From contig NZ_CABVHJ010000004.1 of the NCBI RefSeq assembly GCF_902497745.1, forward strand, positions 274,528 to 338,527: a DNA stretch of 64,000 nt, in the 5' to 3' direction. The notes beneath the pieces are model-generated. The model was not told where the DNA came from and did no database searches. It saw only the letters and a program-made list of their open reading frames with translations. Below, piece after piece: positions 8,025 through 18,709 of the stretch. The stretch's first letter is position 1. Every line of letters starts with the position of its first letter. Both the position numbers and the translations under genes were made by a program. Source of the stretch: Pseudomonas fluorescens. GTDB taxonomy: Bacteria > Pseudomonadota > Gammaproteobacteria > Pseudomonadales > Pseudomonadaceae.

Positions 8025-9557
8025 ATGACTGCGCTGAACCTGATTCCCGGCCAACTGAGCCTGGCCCAACTGCGTGACGTCTACCAGAACCCGGTCAAGC
8101 TGACGCTCGACAACAGCGCCTCGGAGCAGATCGAAGCCAGCGTTGCTTGCGTCGAGCAGATCCTCGCCGAGAATCGCACCGCTTACGGCATCAACACCGG
8201 TTTTGGCCTGCTGGCCTCGACGCGCATCGCCAGTGAAGACCTGGAAAACCTCCAGCGTTCGCTGGTGTTGTCCCACGCTGCGGGCGTGGGTCAGCCGATC
8301 AGCGATGAGCTGGTGCGCCTGATCATGGTGCTCAAGGTCAACAGCCTCAGCCGTGGTTTCTCCGGTATTCGCCGCGTGGTGATCGATGCGCTGATCGCGC
8401 TGATCAATGCCGAGGTCTATCCGCACATTCCGCTGAAAGGTTCGGTAGGTGCATCGGGTGATCTCGCACCGTTGGCGCACATGTCGCTGGTGCTGCTGGG
8501 CGAAGGCAAGGCGCGTTACAAGGGCGAGTGGATGGAAGCCGTTGAAGCGCTGAAAGTTGCTGGCCTGACGCCGCTGACTTTAGCGGCTAAAGAAGGTCTG
8601 GCGCTGCTCAACGGTACTCAGGTTTCCACCGCGTTCGCGCTCCGCGGTCTGTTTGAAGGTGAAGATTTGTTCGCTGGCGCACTGGCGCTGGGCGGTCTGA
8701 CGGTTGAAGCGGTGCTGGGTTCACGCTCGCCGTTCGATGCGCGCATTCACGCGGCGCGTGGCCAGAAAGGTCAGATCGATGCGGCTGCGGCTTATCGTGA
8801 TCTGCTCGGTGAGCGCAGCGAAGTGTCCGACTCGCATCAGAATTGCGAGAAGGTTCAGGATCCGTACTCGCTGCGTTGCCAGCCGCAAGTCATGGGCGCC
8901 TGCCTGACCCAGTTCCGTCAGGCCGCTGAAGTGCTTGCGGTTGAAGCCAACGCCGTTTCTGATAACCCGCTGGTCTTCGCCGCTGAAGGCGACGTGATTT
9001 CCGGCGGCAACTTCCACGCCGAGCCAGTGGCCATGGCCGCTGACAACATGGCCCTGGCCATCGCCGAAATCGGCTCGCTGAGCGAGCGCCGCATCTCGCT
9101 GATGATGGACAAGCACATGTCCCAGCTGCCGCCGTTCCTCGTCGCCAATGGCGGCGTGAACTCCGGGTTCATGATCGCGCAGGTGACTGCAGCCGCACTG
9201 GCCAGCGAGAACAAGGCGTTGTCCCATCCGCATTCGGTGGACAGTCTGCCGACCTCGGCCAACCAGGAAGACCACGTTTCCATGGCGCCTGCGGCTGGCA
9301 AGCGGTTGTGGGAAATGGCTGAAAACACCCGTGGGATTCTCGCGGTGGAATGGCTGGCGGCGGTGCAGGGGCTGGATCTGCGTAACGGCCTGAAGACCTC
9401 GGCGAAGCTGGAGCAGGCGCGGGCGATTCTGCGTAAGGAAGTGCCGTTCTACGAGAAGGACCGGTTTTTTGCTCCGGACATCAATGCGGCGACTGAGTTG
9501 TTGGCTTCGCGGTGTTTGACGGAGCTGGTTTCGGCAAAGCTTTTGCCTAGTTTGTAA
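8025..9557 (+). CDS. hutH2: Histidine ammonia-lyase (canonical)
   Basis: HutH removes ammonia from L-histidine to give trans-urocanate. At 510 residues it has the standard histidase length and all expected active-site elements: Tyr54 in YGINTGFG, the MIO-forming Ala143-Ser144-Gly145 in [14 protein letters not shown], Asn in LLNGTQ, Tyr281 in QDPYSLR, Phe330 in GGNFHAEP and Glu in NQEDHVSM. A strong AAGGAG lies 8-9 nt upstream of the ATG. This is the gene expected to carry the histidase activity of the pathway, with hutH1 as a degenerate or repurposed paralogue just upstream. Confidence 0.97.
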   Translation: MTALNLIPGQLSLAQLRDVYQNPVKLTLDNSASEQIEASVACVEQILAENRTAYGINTGFGLLASTRIASEDLENLQRSLVLSHAAGVGQPISDELVRLIMVLKVNSLSRGFSGIRRVVIDALIALINAEVYPHIPLKGSVGASGDLAPLAHMSLVLLGEGKARYKGEWMEAVEALKVAGLTPLTLAAKEGLALLNGTQVSTAFALRGLFEGEDLFAGALALGGLTVEAVLGSRSPFDARIHAARGQKGQIDAAAAYRDLLGERSEVSDSHQNCEKVQDPYSLRCQPQVMGACLTQFRQAAEVLAVEANAVSDNPLVFAAEGDVISGGNFHAEPVAMAADNMALAIAEIGSLSERRISLMMDKHMSQLPPFLVANGGVNSGFMIAQVTAAALASENKALSHPHSVDSLPTSANQEDHVSMAPAAGKRLWEMAENTRGILAVEWLAAVQGLDLRNGLKTSAKLEQARAILRKEVPFYEKDRFFAPDINAATELLASRCLTELVSAKLLPSL

Positions 9558-9597
9558 GTGGACTGTCTGGGGGATTTTTGTTGTTCAGGACATCGAT

Positions 9598-9986
9598 CCC
9601 CCTCACCCCAGCCCTCTCCCCCAGGGGGGAGAGGGGGAAGGGAGCCGATTTTCGTGGTTTTCAGAGCCTGAGTTCGGCTCAAGAGTTTCAGGCCGGTGTA
9701 CCTCGACAGAACAACCCGGTCAGTCCTTCTTCTCCGGGAGTGAGAGGGGGAAGTGAGCCGATCCTCGTGGTTTTCAGAGCCTGAGTTTGGCTCAAGATTT
9801 TCAGATCGATGTACCTCGACAGAACAACGGTCAGTCCTTTTTCGTCCCTGTGAGAGAGAGGGAAAAGGAAGTCGATCTCGGTGAGCTTCAAGGCTTGAGT
9901 TCGACACTAAAATTTCAGGTCGGTGTACCTCGACAGAACAACCCGGTCAGTCCCCTCTCCCTCCGGGAGAGGGCTAGGGTGAGGGG
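9598..9986. repeat. Dispersed repeat with CCCTCACCC ends, expanded by three 114-bp units
   Basis: The hutH2-hutI gap of 474 bp is filled by this element. It starts CCCCTCACCCCAGCCCTC and ends in the inverted form GGGCTAGGGTGAGGGG. Inside, a unit containing TGTACCTCGACAGAACAA occurs at about 9697, 9810 and 9924, i.e. every 113-114 bp, each time preceded by TTTCAGR and a CGAT-CGTGGTTTTCAGAGCC-like block. No open frame here looks coding. Related elements occur at 18399, 31751, 47797 and 48083. Confidence 0.85.
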
Positions 9987-10031
9987 CTTTTCAGAGGTCA
10001 CCCACCAAACCAACCCCAACGGAGGCCAACA

Positions 10032-11237
10032 GTGAAAACCCTCTGGCAACACTGCCACGTCGCAACCATGGCGCAAGGCGTCTACTCGATTATCGAGGAT
10101 GCGGCCATCGTGACGTCCGGTGCGCTCATCGAGTGGATCGGCCCGCGCAATCAATTGCCGTCCGGCGAATACCCGGCGGTCAACGACCTGCAAGGCGCAT
10201 GGGTCACCCCTGGCCTGATCGACTGCCACACCCACACCGTGTTCGGTGGCAACCGCAGCGGCGAATTTGAAAAGCGTCTGCAAGGCGTCAGCTATGCGGA
10301 AATCGCGGCATCCGGCGGTGGCATCGCCAGCACCGTGCGCGCGACTCGCGAAGCGACTGAAGACGAGCTGTTCGCCAGCGCCGCCAAACGTCTGAAAAGC
10401 CTGATGCGCGACGGCGTGACCACGGTCGAGATGAAATCCGGCTACGGCCTCGATCTGGCCAATGAACGCAAGATCCTCCGCGTTATCCGGCGCTTGGAAA
10501 AAGAGCTGCCGATCAGCGTGCGCAGCACCTGCTTGGCCGCCCACGCATTGCCACCGGAATACAAAGATCGCGCCGACGACTACATCGACCTGATCTGCAC
10601 TCAGATGCTGCCAGCGTTGGCCGCCGAAGGTCTGGTCGACGCCGTGGACGCGTTCTGCGAATACCTGGCGTTCTCTCCCGAGCAAGTCGAACGCGTGTTC
10701 ATCGCCGCGCAAAAACTCGGTCTGCCGGTGAAGCTGCACGCGGAGCAACTGTCGTCGCTGCACGGCTCCAGCCTCGCCGCGCGCTACAAGGCGCTGTCTG
10801 CGGATCACCTGGAGTTCATGGACGAGGCCGACGCCATCGCCATGGCCGAGGCCGACACTGTCGCCGTGCTGCTGCCGGGCGCGTTCTACTTTCTGCGTGA
10901 AACCCAACTGCCGCCGATGGATGCCCTGCGCAAGCACAAGGTGAAAATCGCCATCGCCAGCGACCTCAACCCCGGCACCTCGCCAGCGCTGTCATTGCGC
11001 CTGATGCTGAACATGGCCTGCACCTGTTTCCGCATGACCCCGGAAGAAGCCCTGGCCGGCGCGACGATTCACGCTGCGCAAGCGCTGGGCATGGCTGATA
11101 CCCATGGCTCGCTGGAAGTCGGTAAGGTCGCGGATTTCGTTGCCTGGCACATCGATCGTCCGGCGGATCTGGCCTATTGGCTCGGCGGTGATCTGGACAA
11201 ACGCGTCGTGCGTCACGGCGTCGAATCAAGTTTGTAG
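10032..11237 (+). CDS. hutI: Imidazolonepropionase
   Basis: HutI hydrolyses 4-imidazolone-5-propanoate to N-formimino-L-glutamate, the third step of histidine degradation. The 401-residue protein is a cyclic amidohydrolase with the metal-binding HTH motif in [13 protein letters not shown] (about residues 69-81), KLHAEQLS and a later SDLNPGTSP region. The start is GTG with GGAGG at 10021-10025. It follows hutH2 after a repeat-filled gap and is followed at 10 bp by hutG. Confidence 0.97.
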   Translation: MKTLWQHCHVATMAQGVYSIIEDAAIVTSGALIEWIGPRNQLPSGEYPAVNDLQGAWVTPGLIDCHTHTVFGGNRSGEFEKRLQGVSYAEIAASGGGIASTVRATREATEDELFASAAKRLKSLMRDGVTTVEMKSGYGLDLANERKILRVIRRLEKELPISVRSTCLAAHALPPEYKDRADDYIDLICTQMLPALAAEGLVDAVDAFCEYLAFSPEQVERVFIAAQKLGLPVKLHAEQLSSLHGSSLAARYKALSADHLEFMDEADAIAMAEADTVAVLLPGAFYFLRETQLPPMDALRKHKVKIAIASDLNPGTSPALSLRLMLNMACTCFRMTPEEALAGATIHAAQALGMADTHGSLEVGKVADFVAWHIDRPADLAYWLGGDLDKRVVRHGVESSL

Positions 11238-11247
11238 GAGAGCGGTT

Positions 11248-12051
11248 GTGGATAAGGTTCTGAACTTCAAACAAGGTCGCGTGCCGCTGCTGATCAGCAT
11301 GCCGCATGCTGGTGTGCGCCTGACCCCGGTGGTGGAAGCCGGGTTGATCGCCGATGCGAAAAGCCTGCCGGACACTGACTGGCATATCCCCCAGCTGTAC
11401 GATTTCGCCGAAGAACTGGGTGCCAGCACGTTGGCCGCAGAGTACTCACGGTTTGTCATCGATTTGAACCGGCCGTCCGACGACAAACCGTTGTACGCCG
11501 GTGCAACCACCGGGCTGTATCCGGCGACGTTGTTCGATGGCATTCCGTTGTTCCGTGAAGGTCTTGAACCGTCGAAAGAAGAGCGCGCGACTTATCTGGA
11601 ACAGATCTGGACGCCGTACCACCGCACGCTTCAAGAAGAGCTGGCACGGCTGAAAGCCGAATTCGGTTACGCGCTGCTGTTCGATGCGCACTCGATCCGC
11701 TCGATCATCCCGCACCTGTTCGACGGCAAACTGCCGGATTTCAACCTCGGCACCTTCAATGGCGCCAGTTGTGATCCGCAATTGGCCACGCAACTGGAGG
11801 CTATCTGCGCGCGCCACGCTGATTACAGCCATGTGCTCAACGGCCGCTTCAAGGGCGGCCACATCACCCGCCATTACGGCAACCCGGCCGAGAACATCCA
11901 CGCGGTGCAACTGGAGTTGTGCCAGAGCACCTACATGGAAGAGTTCGAACCGTTCCGCTATCGCGCCGATCTGGCCGAGCCGACGCAAGTAGTGCTCAAG
12001 CAACTGCTGCAAGGCTATCTGGCGTGGGCAAAGTCTCACTACGCCGCGTAA
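11248..12051 (+). CDS. hutG: N-formylglutamate deformylase
   Basis: The 267-residue N-formylglutamate amidohydrolase releases formate and glutamate, ending the five-step route (with HutF making N-formylglutamate from formiminoglutamate; hutF is not in this window). The GTG at 11248 is preferred because TAGGAG lies 8 nt upstream and the protein then begins DKVLNFKQGRVPLLISMPHAG; the frame is open upstream but only as an overlap of hutI. Recognisable blocks are SMPHAGVRLTP, RFVIDLNRPSDD, LLFDAHSIRS and KGGHITRHYG. It is the last gene of the hut run. Confidence 0.93.
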   Translation: MDKVLNFKQGRVPLLISMPHAGVRLTPVVEAGLIADAKSLPDTDWHIPQLYDFAEELGASTLAAEYSRFVIDLNRPSDDKPLYAGATTGLYPATLFDGIPLFREGLEPSKEERATYLEQIWTPYHRTLQEELARLKAEFGYALLFDAHSIRSIIPHLFDGKLPDFNLGTFNGASCDPQLATQLEAICARHADYSHVLNGRFKGGHITRHYGNPAENIHAVQLELCQSTYMEEFEPFRYRADLAEPTQVVLKQLLQGYLAWAKSHYAA

Positions 12052-12053
12052 CC

Positions 12054-12147
12054 CCTGTGGGAGCGAGCCTGCTCGCGAAGGCGTCCATTCAGCCAACATC
12101 TACGTTGAATGACACACCGCATTCGCGAGCAGGCTCGCTCCCACAGG
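12054..12147. repeat. REP doublet (outward-arm architecture)
   Basis: Arms CCTGTGGGAGCGAGCCTG and CAGGCTCGCTCCCACAGG enclose a loop containing AACATCTACGTTGAATG. It lies directly after hutG and may protect the 3' end of the hut transcript. Confidence 0.9.
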
Positions 12148-12292
12148 ATGGTGTCCAGCCTGCGAAGTTTACGGCTGACAAACGGTGACTGCTCTGGAGC
12201 ATGCTCATTGACGTAAATCGGGTTTATGATGCCCAACGGCAGAATAATAGAAGTCCCCCCAGGGATGACCTCGACCCCTTACGGAGCGCGCA

Positions 12293-13264
12293 ATGCAGAC
12301 TTTGTTTCCGCAGATCAAACCTCACGCCCGGCACGATCTGGCTGTCGATGACACCCATACGCTGTACGTCGACGAAAGCGGTTCACCGGAGGGTTTGCCG
12401 GTTGTGTTCATCCACGGCGGCCCCGGCGCTGGTTGCGACGCGCAGAGCCGTCGTTATTTCGATCCGAATCTTTACCGTATTGTCACTTTCGACCAGCGCG
12501 GCTGCGGTCGCTCCACCCCGCACGCCAGTCTGGAAAACAACACCACCTGGGATCTGGTCGCCGACCTTGAGCGCATCCGCAAACACCTGGGCATCGACAA
12601 ATGGGTGCTGTTCGGCGGTTCTTGGGGGTCGACCCTGGCGCTGGCTTACGCGCAAACCCACCCTGAGCGTGTACACGGTCTGATCCTGCGCGGGATCTTT
12701 CTCTGCCGTCCGCAGGAAATCGAGTGGTTCTATCAGGCCGGCGCCAGCCGTCTGTTCCCTGATTACTGGCAGGACTACATCGCACCGATTCCGCTGGACG
12801 AGCGCGACGACCTGCTCAGCGCTTTCCACAAGCGCCTGACCGGCAACGACCAGATTGCCCAGATGCACGCGGCCAAAGCCTGGTCGACCTGGGAAGGGCG
12901 TACCGCGACCTTGCGGCCGAACCCGCTGGTGGTCGATCGCTTCTCCGAACCGCAGCGCGCGCTATCGATCGCGCGGATCGAATGCCATTACTTCACCAAC
13001 AACGCCTTTTTTGAGCCGAACCAGCTGATTCGCGACATGGGCAAGATCGCCCACCTGCCGGGCGTGATCATTCACGGCCGTTACGACGTGATCTGCCCGC
13101 TCGACAATGCCTGGGAATTGCATCAAGCCTGGCCGAACAGTGAATTGCAGGTGATCCGTGATGCGGGCCATGCGGCCTCCGAACCGGGCATTACCGATGC
13201 GCTGGTACGCGCGGCGGGCAACATGGCCCGGCGCCTGCTCGATCTGCCGCCCGAAGAAGCATGA
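12293..13264 (+). CDS. pip: Prolyl aminopeptidase
   Basis: A 323-residue alpha/beta-hydrolase of peptidase family S33 that removes N-terminal proline from peptides in the cytoplasm. The oxyanion motif HGGPGAGC (about 41-48), the DQRGCGRS block, the nucleophile Ser110 in GGSWGS, the acidic residue in HGRYDVICP and the catalytic His in DAGHAASEP are all present. Length is normal for the family. The stop overlaps the dtd start by 4 bp (ATGA), so the two are co-translated. Confidence 0.95.
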   Translation: MQTLFPQIKPHARHDLAVDDTHTLYVDESGSPEGLPVVFIHGGPGAGCDAQSRRYFDPNLYRIVTFDQRGCGRSTPHASLENNTTWDLVADLERIRKHLGIDKWVLFGGSWGSTLALAYAQTHPERVHGLILRGIFLCRPQEIEWFYQAGASRLFPDYWQDYIAPIPLDERDDLLSAFHKRLTGNDQIAQMHAAKAWSTWEGRTATLRPNPLVVDRFSEPQRALSIARIECHYFTNNAFFEPNQLIRDMGKIAHLPGVIIHGRYDVICPLDNAWELHQAWPNSELQVIRDAGHAASEPGITDALVRAAGNMARRLLDLPPEEA

Positions 13265-13698
13265 AGGGGCTCCTACAGCGCGTACGTGGGGCGCGGGTTG
13301 AAGTCGCGGGTGAGGTGGTTGGCGCGGTAGATCACGGTTTATTGGTGCTGGTGGCGGTCGAACCCGACGACACGCGTACCAGCGCCGACAAACTTCTGCA
13401 TAAACTGCTTAACTATCGGGTATTCAGTGATGCGGAGGGCAAGATGAACTTGTCCCTCGCCGATGTCGGCGGTGGGTTGCTGCTGGTCTCGCAGTTCACC
13501 CTCGCGGCCGACACCAAAAGCGGGTTGCGCCCGAGCTTTTCGACGGCCGCGCCTCCGGCCTTGGGCGAGGAATTGTTCGACTATCTATTGAGCAGTGCGA
13601 AACAGGTGCATGGCACTGTGGCATCAGGTAGATTCGGCGCCGATATGCAGGTGCATTTGGTCAACGATGGCCCGGTTACCTTTTTGTTACAGACCTGA
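13261..13698 (+). CDS. dtd: D-aminoacyl-tRNA deacylase
   Basis: A 145-residue DTD enzyme that hydrolyses D-aminoacyl-tRNAs and glycyl-tRNA(Ala), keeping D-amino acids out of translation. The family signature [17 protein letters not shown] (about residues 78-94) and the C-terminal NDGPVTF Gly-cisPro motif are both intact. It starts within the pip stop codon. Confidence 0.96.
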   Translation: MKGLLQRVRGARVEVAGEVVGAVDHGLLVLVAVEPDDTRTSADKLLHKLLNYRVFSDAEGKMNLSLADVGGGLLLVSQFTLAADTKSGLRPSFSTAAPPALGEELFDYLLSSAKQVHGTVASGRFGADMQVHLVNDGPVTFLLQT

Positions 13699-13707
13699 AA
13701 GCGCTTG

Positions 13708-13749
13708 AAACACCTTTTTAGGAAATTTCGACTGTTTTTAAGGTGTTTT
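13708..13749 (+). terminator. Possible hairpin after dtd
   Basis: AAACACCTT at 13708-13716 pairs with AAGGTGTTT at 13740-13748, followed by a T. The loop is long (23 nt) and AT-rich, so this is a weak terminator candidate. The rest of the 275-bp gap to opgG shows no further convincing element. Confidence 0.3.
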
Positions 13750-13973
13750 CGCGATAAATACTTTGTTACCCCTGATGCGTTGTCATGCGGGCTACTAGAT
13801 AATCGCGCGCACTGGGATCAGCGTTCGCTGGTTCATTTTTGACTTAGGTAGAGACTTGTCTGGATCCGGTTGGGGAATCATTTTGCCCCTGCGGAGTCGG
13901 AACAATGCTCGCCAACCTGGCATATAGATAGCTGGCCGTTGGTTTATTGATCTGTTTTCGGCGAGGGTTGCTC

Positions 13974-15788
13974 GTGATTGTTAGTCCCTGTAATGCAGCA
14001 AAAATGTCTGCCAAACGCATGCGAAGTGCCCTGGTAGCGGGTTCGGCGCTCCTGTGCCTGCTCAGCGCCGGCCAGCTTTGGGCGTTCAATCTTGACGATG
14101 TATCGGCGAAGGCTAAAGAACTGGCAGGGCAGAAGTTCGAAGCCCCGCGCAGCAACCTGCCGAACGAATTCCGCGATATGAAGTTCGCGGACTATCAGAA
14201 AATCCGCTTCCTCACCGAAAAGGCTGAGTGGGCTGATCAGAAGACCCCATTCAAACTGTCCTTCTATCACCAGGGTATGCACTTCGATACGCCGGTGAAA
14301 ATCAACGAAATCACGGCGAACACCGTCGAAGAGATCAAATATGATCCGACGCGCTTCGATTTCGGCGACCTGAAATTCGATCCGAAAGCCACCGAACAAC
14401 TGGGTTATGCCGGTTTCCGTGTGCTGTACCCGATCAACAAGGCCGACAAGCAAGACGAAATCATGACCATGCTCGGCGCGAGTTACTTCCGCGTTGTCGG
14501 CAAGGGCCACACCTACGGCCTCTCGGCCCGTGGTCTGGCGATTGATACCGCGCTGCCGTCGGGCGAAGAATTCCCGCGTTTCCGCGAGTTCTGGATTCAA
14601 CAGCCGAAGCCGGGCGACAAGCACCTGGTGATCTTCGCTCTGCTGGATTCGCCGCGCGCTACCGGTGCCTACCGTCTGATCCTGCGTCCGGGCAGCGACA
14701 CCATTGTCGACGTCAAAGCGCAGATGTTCCTGCGTGACAAGGTCGGCAAACTGGGCATCGCGCCACTGACCAGCATGTTCCTGTTCGGCGCCAACCAGCC
14801 GTCGAAAGTCCTCAACTACCGTCGTGAACTGCACGACTCCAGCGGTCTGTCGATCCATGCCGGCAATGGCGAGTGGATCTGGCGCCCGCTGAATAACCCG
14901 AAACACCTGGCCGTGAGCAACTTCAGCATCGAGAACCCGCGCGGTTTCGGTCTGCTGCAACGTGGTCGCGACTTCAGCCATTACGAAGACCTCGACGACC
15001 GCTACGACAAGCGCCCAAGCGCCTGGATCGAGCCGAAGGGCGAGTGGGGCAAGGGCACCGTTGATCTGGTAGAGATTCCGACCGCCGACGAAACCAACGA
15101 CAACATCGTTGCGTTCTGGAGCCCGGAAAAAATGCCGGAGCCGGGCCAGCCACTGGACTTCGCCTACCGTATGCACTGGACCATGGACGAAGCGGCGATT
15201 CACGCGCCGGACAGCGCCTGGGTATCGCAGACTCTGCGTTCGACCGGTGACGTCAAGCAATCGAACCTGATCCGTCAGCCGGATGGCAGCGTTGCTTACC
15301 TGGTCGACTTCGAAGGTCCATCGCTGGCTGCTCTGGCACCGGATGCCGACGTGCGCAGTCAGGTCAGCGTCGGCGACAACGCCGAACTGGTTGAAAACAG
15401 CGTGCGCTACAACCCGGAAACCAAGGGCTGGCGCTTGACCCTGCGGATGAAAATCAAGGACGCGAGCAAGTCGACCGAGATGCGTGCTGCCCTGGTGCAG
15501 CCAATCGTCACGGCTGATCTGGCCAAGTCTTCGGTGCCGGCGTCCAACTCGTCCGTTGCCAAGGCCGACAAGGTTGCCGCCAAGCAACAAGAGAAAATCG
15601 ACAAGGAAGCCAAGGCCGCCGAGGCTAAACAGGCCGACGCCAAGCCAGCTGCAGATGCCAAGGACAAGGCCAACAAAGACGCCAAGCAGCCAGTTGCTGC
15701 CGACGCGGCCCCAGCCACACCGGAATCGGCGCCGACTGAAGAAGTCCTGACCGAGACCTGGAGCTATCAGTTGCCTGCCGATGAGTAA
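13974..15788 (+). CDS. opgG: Glucans biosynthesis protein G, with long Ala/Lys-rich C-terminal tail
   Basis: Periplasmic protein needed to build osmoregulated periplasmic glucans. The GTG at 13974 is favoured because GAGGG lies at 13963-13967; it gives 604 residues with a signal peptide ending near GQLWA before [10 protein letters not shown]. The OpgG domain (beta-sandwich pair) spans roughly residues 35-525. After it comes a tail of about 75 residues rich in Ala, Lys and Asp, absent from the roughly 510-residue E. coli OpgG, ending [11 protein letters not shown]. The stop codon region overlaps the opgH start by 8 bp. The frame extends to a TTG at 13947. Confidence 0.95.
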   Translation: MIVSPCNAAKMSAKRMRSALVAGSALLCLLSAGQLWAFNLDDVSAKAKELAGQKFEAPRSNLPNEFRDMKFADYQKIRFLTEKAEWADQKTPFKLSFYHQGMHFDTPVKINEITANTVEEIKYDPTRFDFGDLKFDPKATEQLGYAGFRVLYPINKADKQDEIMTMLGASYFRVVGKGHTYGLSARGLAIDTALPSGEEFPRFREFWIQQPKPGDKHLVIFALLDSPRATGAYRLILRPGSDTIVDVKAQMFLRDKVGKLGIAPLTSMFLFGANQPSKVLNYRRELHDSSGLSIHAGNGEWIWRPLNNPKHLAVSNFSIENPRGFGLLQRGRDFSHYEDLDDRYDKRPSAWIEPKGEWGKGTVDLVEIPTADETNDNIVAFWSPEKMPEPGQPLDFAYRMHWTMDEAAIHAPDSAWVSQTLRSTGDVKQSNLIRQPDGSVAYLVDFEGPSLAALAPDADVRSQVSVGDNAELVENSVRYNPETKGWRLTLRMKIKDASKSTEMRAALVQPIVTADLAKSSVPASNSSVAKADKVAAKQQEKIDKEAKAAEAKQADAKPAADAKDKANKDAKQPVAADAAPATPESAPTEEVLTETWSYQLPADE

Positions 15789-18351
15789 CTCTCAAGTACA
15801 GCCAGAGACTCTGTCCGAGTATCTGGCGCATCTGCCGATGACCGACGAGCAGCGCGCGGAACTCGCGGGCTGCCAGTCGTTCAGCGAGTTGCATGAACGC
15901 CTGTCGTCCTCGACGTTCGACGCCCCTGCCGAGGCCGCCCAGGCCTCGGTGGGCAAGCGCCTGACCCTGAGCACCGCCGAAGAACTTGAAGACGCGGAGA
16001 TGCTGGTGCTCGACGCCAGTGGCCGCGTCAGCATGAAGGCCACGCCGCCGATCCGTAGGACCAAGGTCGTGCCGGAGCCATGGCGCACCAATATTCTGGT
16101 GCGTGGCTGGCGCCGCATGACCGGTCGCACCAACCCGCCGCAGCCGCCGAAGGACGAAAACGTCTTGCCGGCCGCGCGCTGGCGCACCGTTGGTTCGATC
16201 CGTCGCTACATTCTGTTGCTGCTGATGCTTGGCCAGACCATCGTCGCCGGCTGGTACATGAAAGGCATCATGCCGTACCAGGGCTGGTCGTTCGTCGATC
16301 TCGAAGAAGTCCTGCACCAGCCGCTGCTGCAAACCGCCACGCAAGTGCTGCCGTATGCGCTGCAAACCAGCATTCTGATTCTGTTCGGGATTCTGTTCTG
16401 CTGGGTATCGGCCGGTTTCTGGACCGCGTTGATGGGCTTCCTCGAGTTGCTCACCGGTCACGATAAATACCGTATCTCCGGCAAAAGCGCCGGCAACGAG
16501 CCGATTGCCAAAGACGCGCGTACCGCGCTGGTCATGCCGATCTGCAACGAAGACGTACCGCGCGTGTTCGCCGGTCTGCGGGCGACGTTCGAGTCGGTCG
16601 CTGCCACCGGAGATCTGGATCGTTTCGACTTCTTCGTTCTCAGCGACAGTAACGACACCGACATCTGCGTCGCCGAGCAACAGGCCTGGCTGGATGTCTG
16701 CCGCGAAGCCAAGGGCTTCGGCAAGATCTTCTATCGCCGCCGCCGCCGTCGCGTCAAACGTAAAAGCGGCAACCTCGACGACTTCTGCCGTCGTTGGGGC
16801 GGTGACTATAAATACATGGTCGTTCTCGACGCCGACTCGGTGATGAGCGGCGAGTGCCTGACCAGTCTGGTGCGCTTGATGGAAGCCACGCCGGACGCCG
16901 GGATCATCCAGACCGCGCCGCGTGCGTCGGGTATGGACACTCTTTACGCACGCATGCAGCAGTTTGCGACCCGCGTGTACGGCCCGCTGTTTACCGCCGG
17001 TCTGCACTTCTGGCAGTTGGGTGAATCCCACTACTGGGGTCACAACGCGATCATCCGCATGAAGCCGTTTATCGACCACTGCGCCCTGGCGCCGTTGCCG
17101 GGCAAAGGTGCGTTCTCCGGTGCGATTCTGTCTCACGACTTCGTTGAAGCCGCGCTGATGCGTCGTGCCGGTTGGGGCGTGTGGATTGCCTACGACTTGC
17201 CGGGCAGTTACGAAGAACTGCCGCCGAACCTGCTCGACGAACTCAAGCGTGACCGTCGCTGGTGCCACGGTAACCTGATGAACTTCCGTCTGTTCCTGGT
17301 CAAAGGTATGCACCCGGTGCACCGCGCGGTGTTCCTGACCGGCGTGATGTCGTACCTGTCGGCGCCGTTGTGGTTCTTCTTCCTGGTGTTGTCGACCGCG
17401 CTGCTGGCGGTGAACACGCTGATGGAGCCGCAGTACTTCCTGGAACCGCGTCAGCTCTATCCGCTATGGCCACAATGGCACCCGGACAAGGCGATCGCGC
17501 TGTTCTCGACGACCATCGTGCTGCTGTTCCTGCCGAAACTGTTGAGCATCATCCTGATCTGGGCCAAGGGCGCGAAAGAGTTCGGCGGCAAGTTCAAAGT
17601 GACCCTGTCGATGCTGCTGGAGATGTTGTTCTCCATGCTGCTGGCGCCGGTGCGGATGATTTTCCACACCCGTTTCGTCCTCGCCGCGTTCCTCGGCTGG
17701 GCCGCGACCTGGAACTCGCCACAGCGTGACGACGACTCGACGCCTTGGAGCGAAGCGGTCAAACGCCACGGCCCGCAGACCCTGCTGGGTTTCTGCTGGG
17801 CGCTGCTGGTGATCTGGCTGAATCCGAGCTTCCTCTGGTGGCTGGTGCCGATTGTCGGTTCGCTGATGCTGTCGATCCCGGTATCGGTGATCTCCAGCCG
17901 TGTCGGTCTGGGTCTGAAGTCCCGTGACGAGAGCCTGTTCCTCATCCCTGAGGAATACAATCCGCCACAGGCGCTGCTGGCGACCGATCAGTACACCCAC
18001 GAAAACCGTTACCACGCCCTCAACGACGGCTTCGTCCGCGCGGTGGTCGACCCACAGCAGAACGCTTTGGCGTGCTCGCTGGCGACCTCGCGTCACGGTC
18101 AGGCCGAGCCGATCGAGTGGCTGCGTCAGGAACGTGTGCGTCACGCGATCAAGGTTGGCCCGGCCGGGCTGAACAACCATGATCGTCTGCAACTGCTGAG
18201 CGATCCTGTTGCCCTGGCACGTCTGCATGAGCAGGTCTGGGCCGAAGGTCACGCCGAGTGGCTGGATGCGTGGCGGGCGTCGGTGAAGGCCGATCCGCAT
18301 GCACCGTTGCTGCCGTTGCGACCGGTGAGCTTGCAGGCGCAGCCGGCCTGA
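15781..18351 (+). CDS. opgH: Glucans biosynthesis glucosyltransferase H
   Basis: Inner-membrane glycosyltransferase family 2 enzyme of 856 residues that polymerises the beta-1,2-linked glucan backbone from UDP-glucose. Visible parts are a cytoplasmic N-terminus, two helices near residues 140-165 and 195-225, the GT2 domain with [18 protein letters not shown] and the RDRRWCHGN block (Q/RxxRW type), and several C-terminal helices from about residue 520 to 700. It overlaps opgG by 8 bp and is followed by a strong terminator. Confidence 0.97.
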   Translation: MSNSQVQPETLSEYLAHLPMTDEQRAELAGCQSFSELHERLSSSTFDAPAEAAQASVGKRLTLSTAEELEDAEMLVLDASGRVSMKATPPIRRTKVVPEPWRTNILVRGWRRMTGRTNPPQPPKDENVLPAARWRTVGSIRRYILLLLMLGQTIVAGWYMKGIMPYQGWSFVDLEEVLHQPLLQTATQVLPYALQTSILILFGILFCWVSAGFWTALMGFLELLTGHDKYRISGKSAGNEPIAKDARTALVMPICNEDVPRVFAGLRATFESVAATGDLDRFDFFVLSDSNDTDICVAEQQAWLDVCREAKGFGKIFYRRRRRRVKRKSGNLDDFCRRWGGDYKYMVVLDADSVMSGECLTSLVRLMEATPDAGIIQTAPRASGMDTLYARMQQFATRVYGPLFTAGLHFWQLGESHYWGHNAIIRMKPFIDHCALAPLPGKGAFSGAILSHDFVEAALMRRAGWGVWIAYDLPGSYEELPPNLLDELKRDRRWCHGNLMNFRLFLVKGMHPVHRAVFLTGVMSYLSAPLWFFFLVLSTALLAVNTLMEPQYFLEPRQLYPLWPQWHPDKAIALFSTTIVLLFLPKLLSIILIWAKGAKEFGGKFKVTLSMLLEMLFSMLLAPVRMIFHTRFVLAAFLGWAATWNSPQRDDDSTPWSEAVKRHGPQTLLGFCWALLVIWLNPSFLWWLVPIVGSLMLSIPVSVISSRVGLGLKSRDESLFLIPEEYNPPQALLATDQYTHENRYHALNDGFVRAVVDPQQNALACSLATSRHGQAEPIEWLRQERVRHAIKVGPAGLNNHDRLQLLSDPVALARLHEQVWAEGHAEWLDAWRASVKADPHAPLLPLRPVSLQAQPA

Positions 18352-18356
18352 TGAAG

Positions 18357-18384
18357 AAACCCCGCGATAATGCGGGGTTTTTTT
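18357..18384 (+). terminator. Rho-independent terminator of opgGH
   Basis: AAACCCCGC, loop GATAAT, GCGGGGTTT, then TTTT. Starts 6 nt after the opgH stop. Confidence 0.92.
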
Positions 18385-18398
18385 ATGGCGCTGAAAAG

Positions 18399-18559
18399 CC
18401 CCTCACCCTAGCCCTCTCCCAGAGGGAGAGGGGACCGACCGCGTTGAATATTCGAGTTACACCGGCCTGAAATATCTAGTCGAACTCGGATTTGAACAGC
18501 ATGAAGATCGGCTCCCTTTCCCCCTCGCCCCCTTGGGGGAGAGGGTTGGGGTGAGGGGG
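18399..18559. repeat. Dispersed repeat with CCCTCACCC ends (short copy)
   Basis: Begins CCCCTCACCCTAGCCCTC and ends GGGTTGGGGTGAGGGG; the centre carries one ACACCGGCCTGAAAT arm. It fills most of the 358-bp space between opgH and the ABC binding-protein gene. The remaining 18560-18709 shows only a small CGGGC-T6-GCCCG hairpin near 18645-18660 and no promoter I can assign with confidence. Confidence 0.8.
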
Positions 18560-18709
18560 TAGCTCTTGATTGTTAAACAAATCGTCCATTAAACCTTGTG
18601 CAAAAAAACGAGTGCGTTAGCATCCGTCCCCGAATTGGCGCACCCGGGCTTTTTTGCCCGTCACTGTTGGTTTTCGCGCCGCACACGCAATGGTTTTGGG
18701 GACTTGAAG

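Noticed and set aside
9598..9986. CRISPR array in the hutH2-hutI gap
   Set aside because: Units are about 114 bp and only three, with no 25-40 bp repeat and unique spacer alternation and no cas gene nearby.
9578..10035. Short open frames within the hutH2-hutI gap
   Set aside because: They run through the dispersed repeat, appear on both strands, and their translations simply mirror the 114-bp units.
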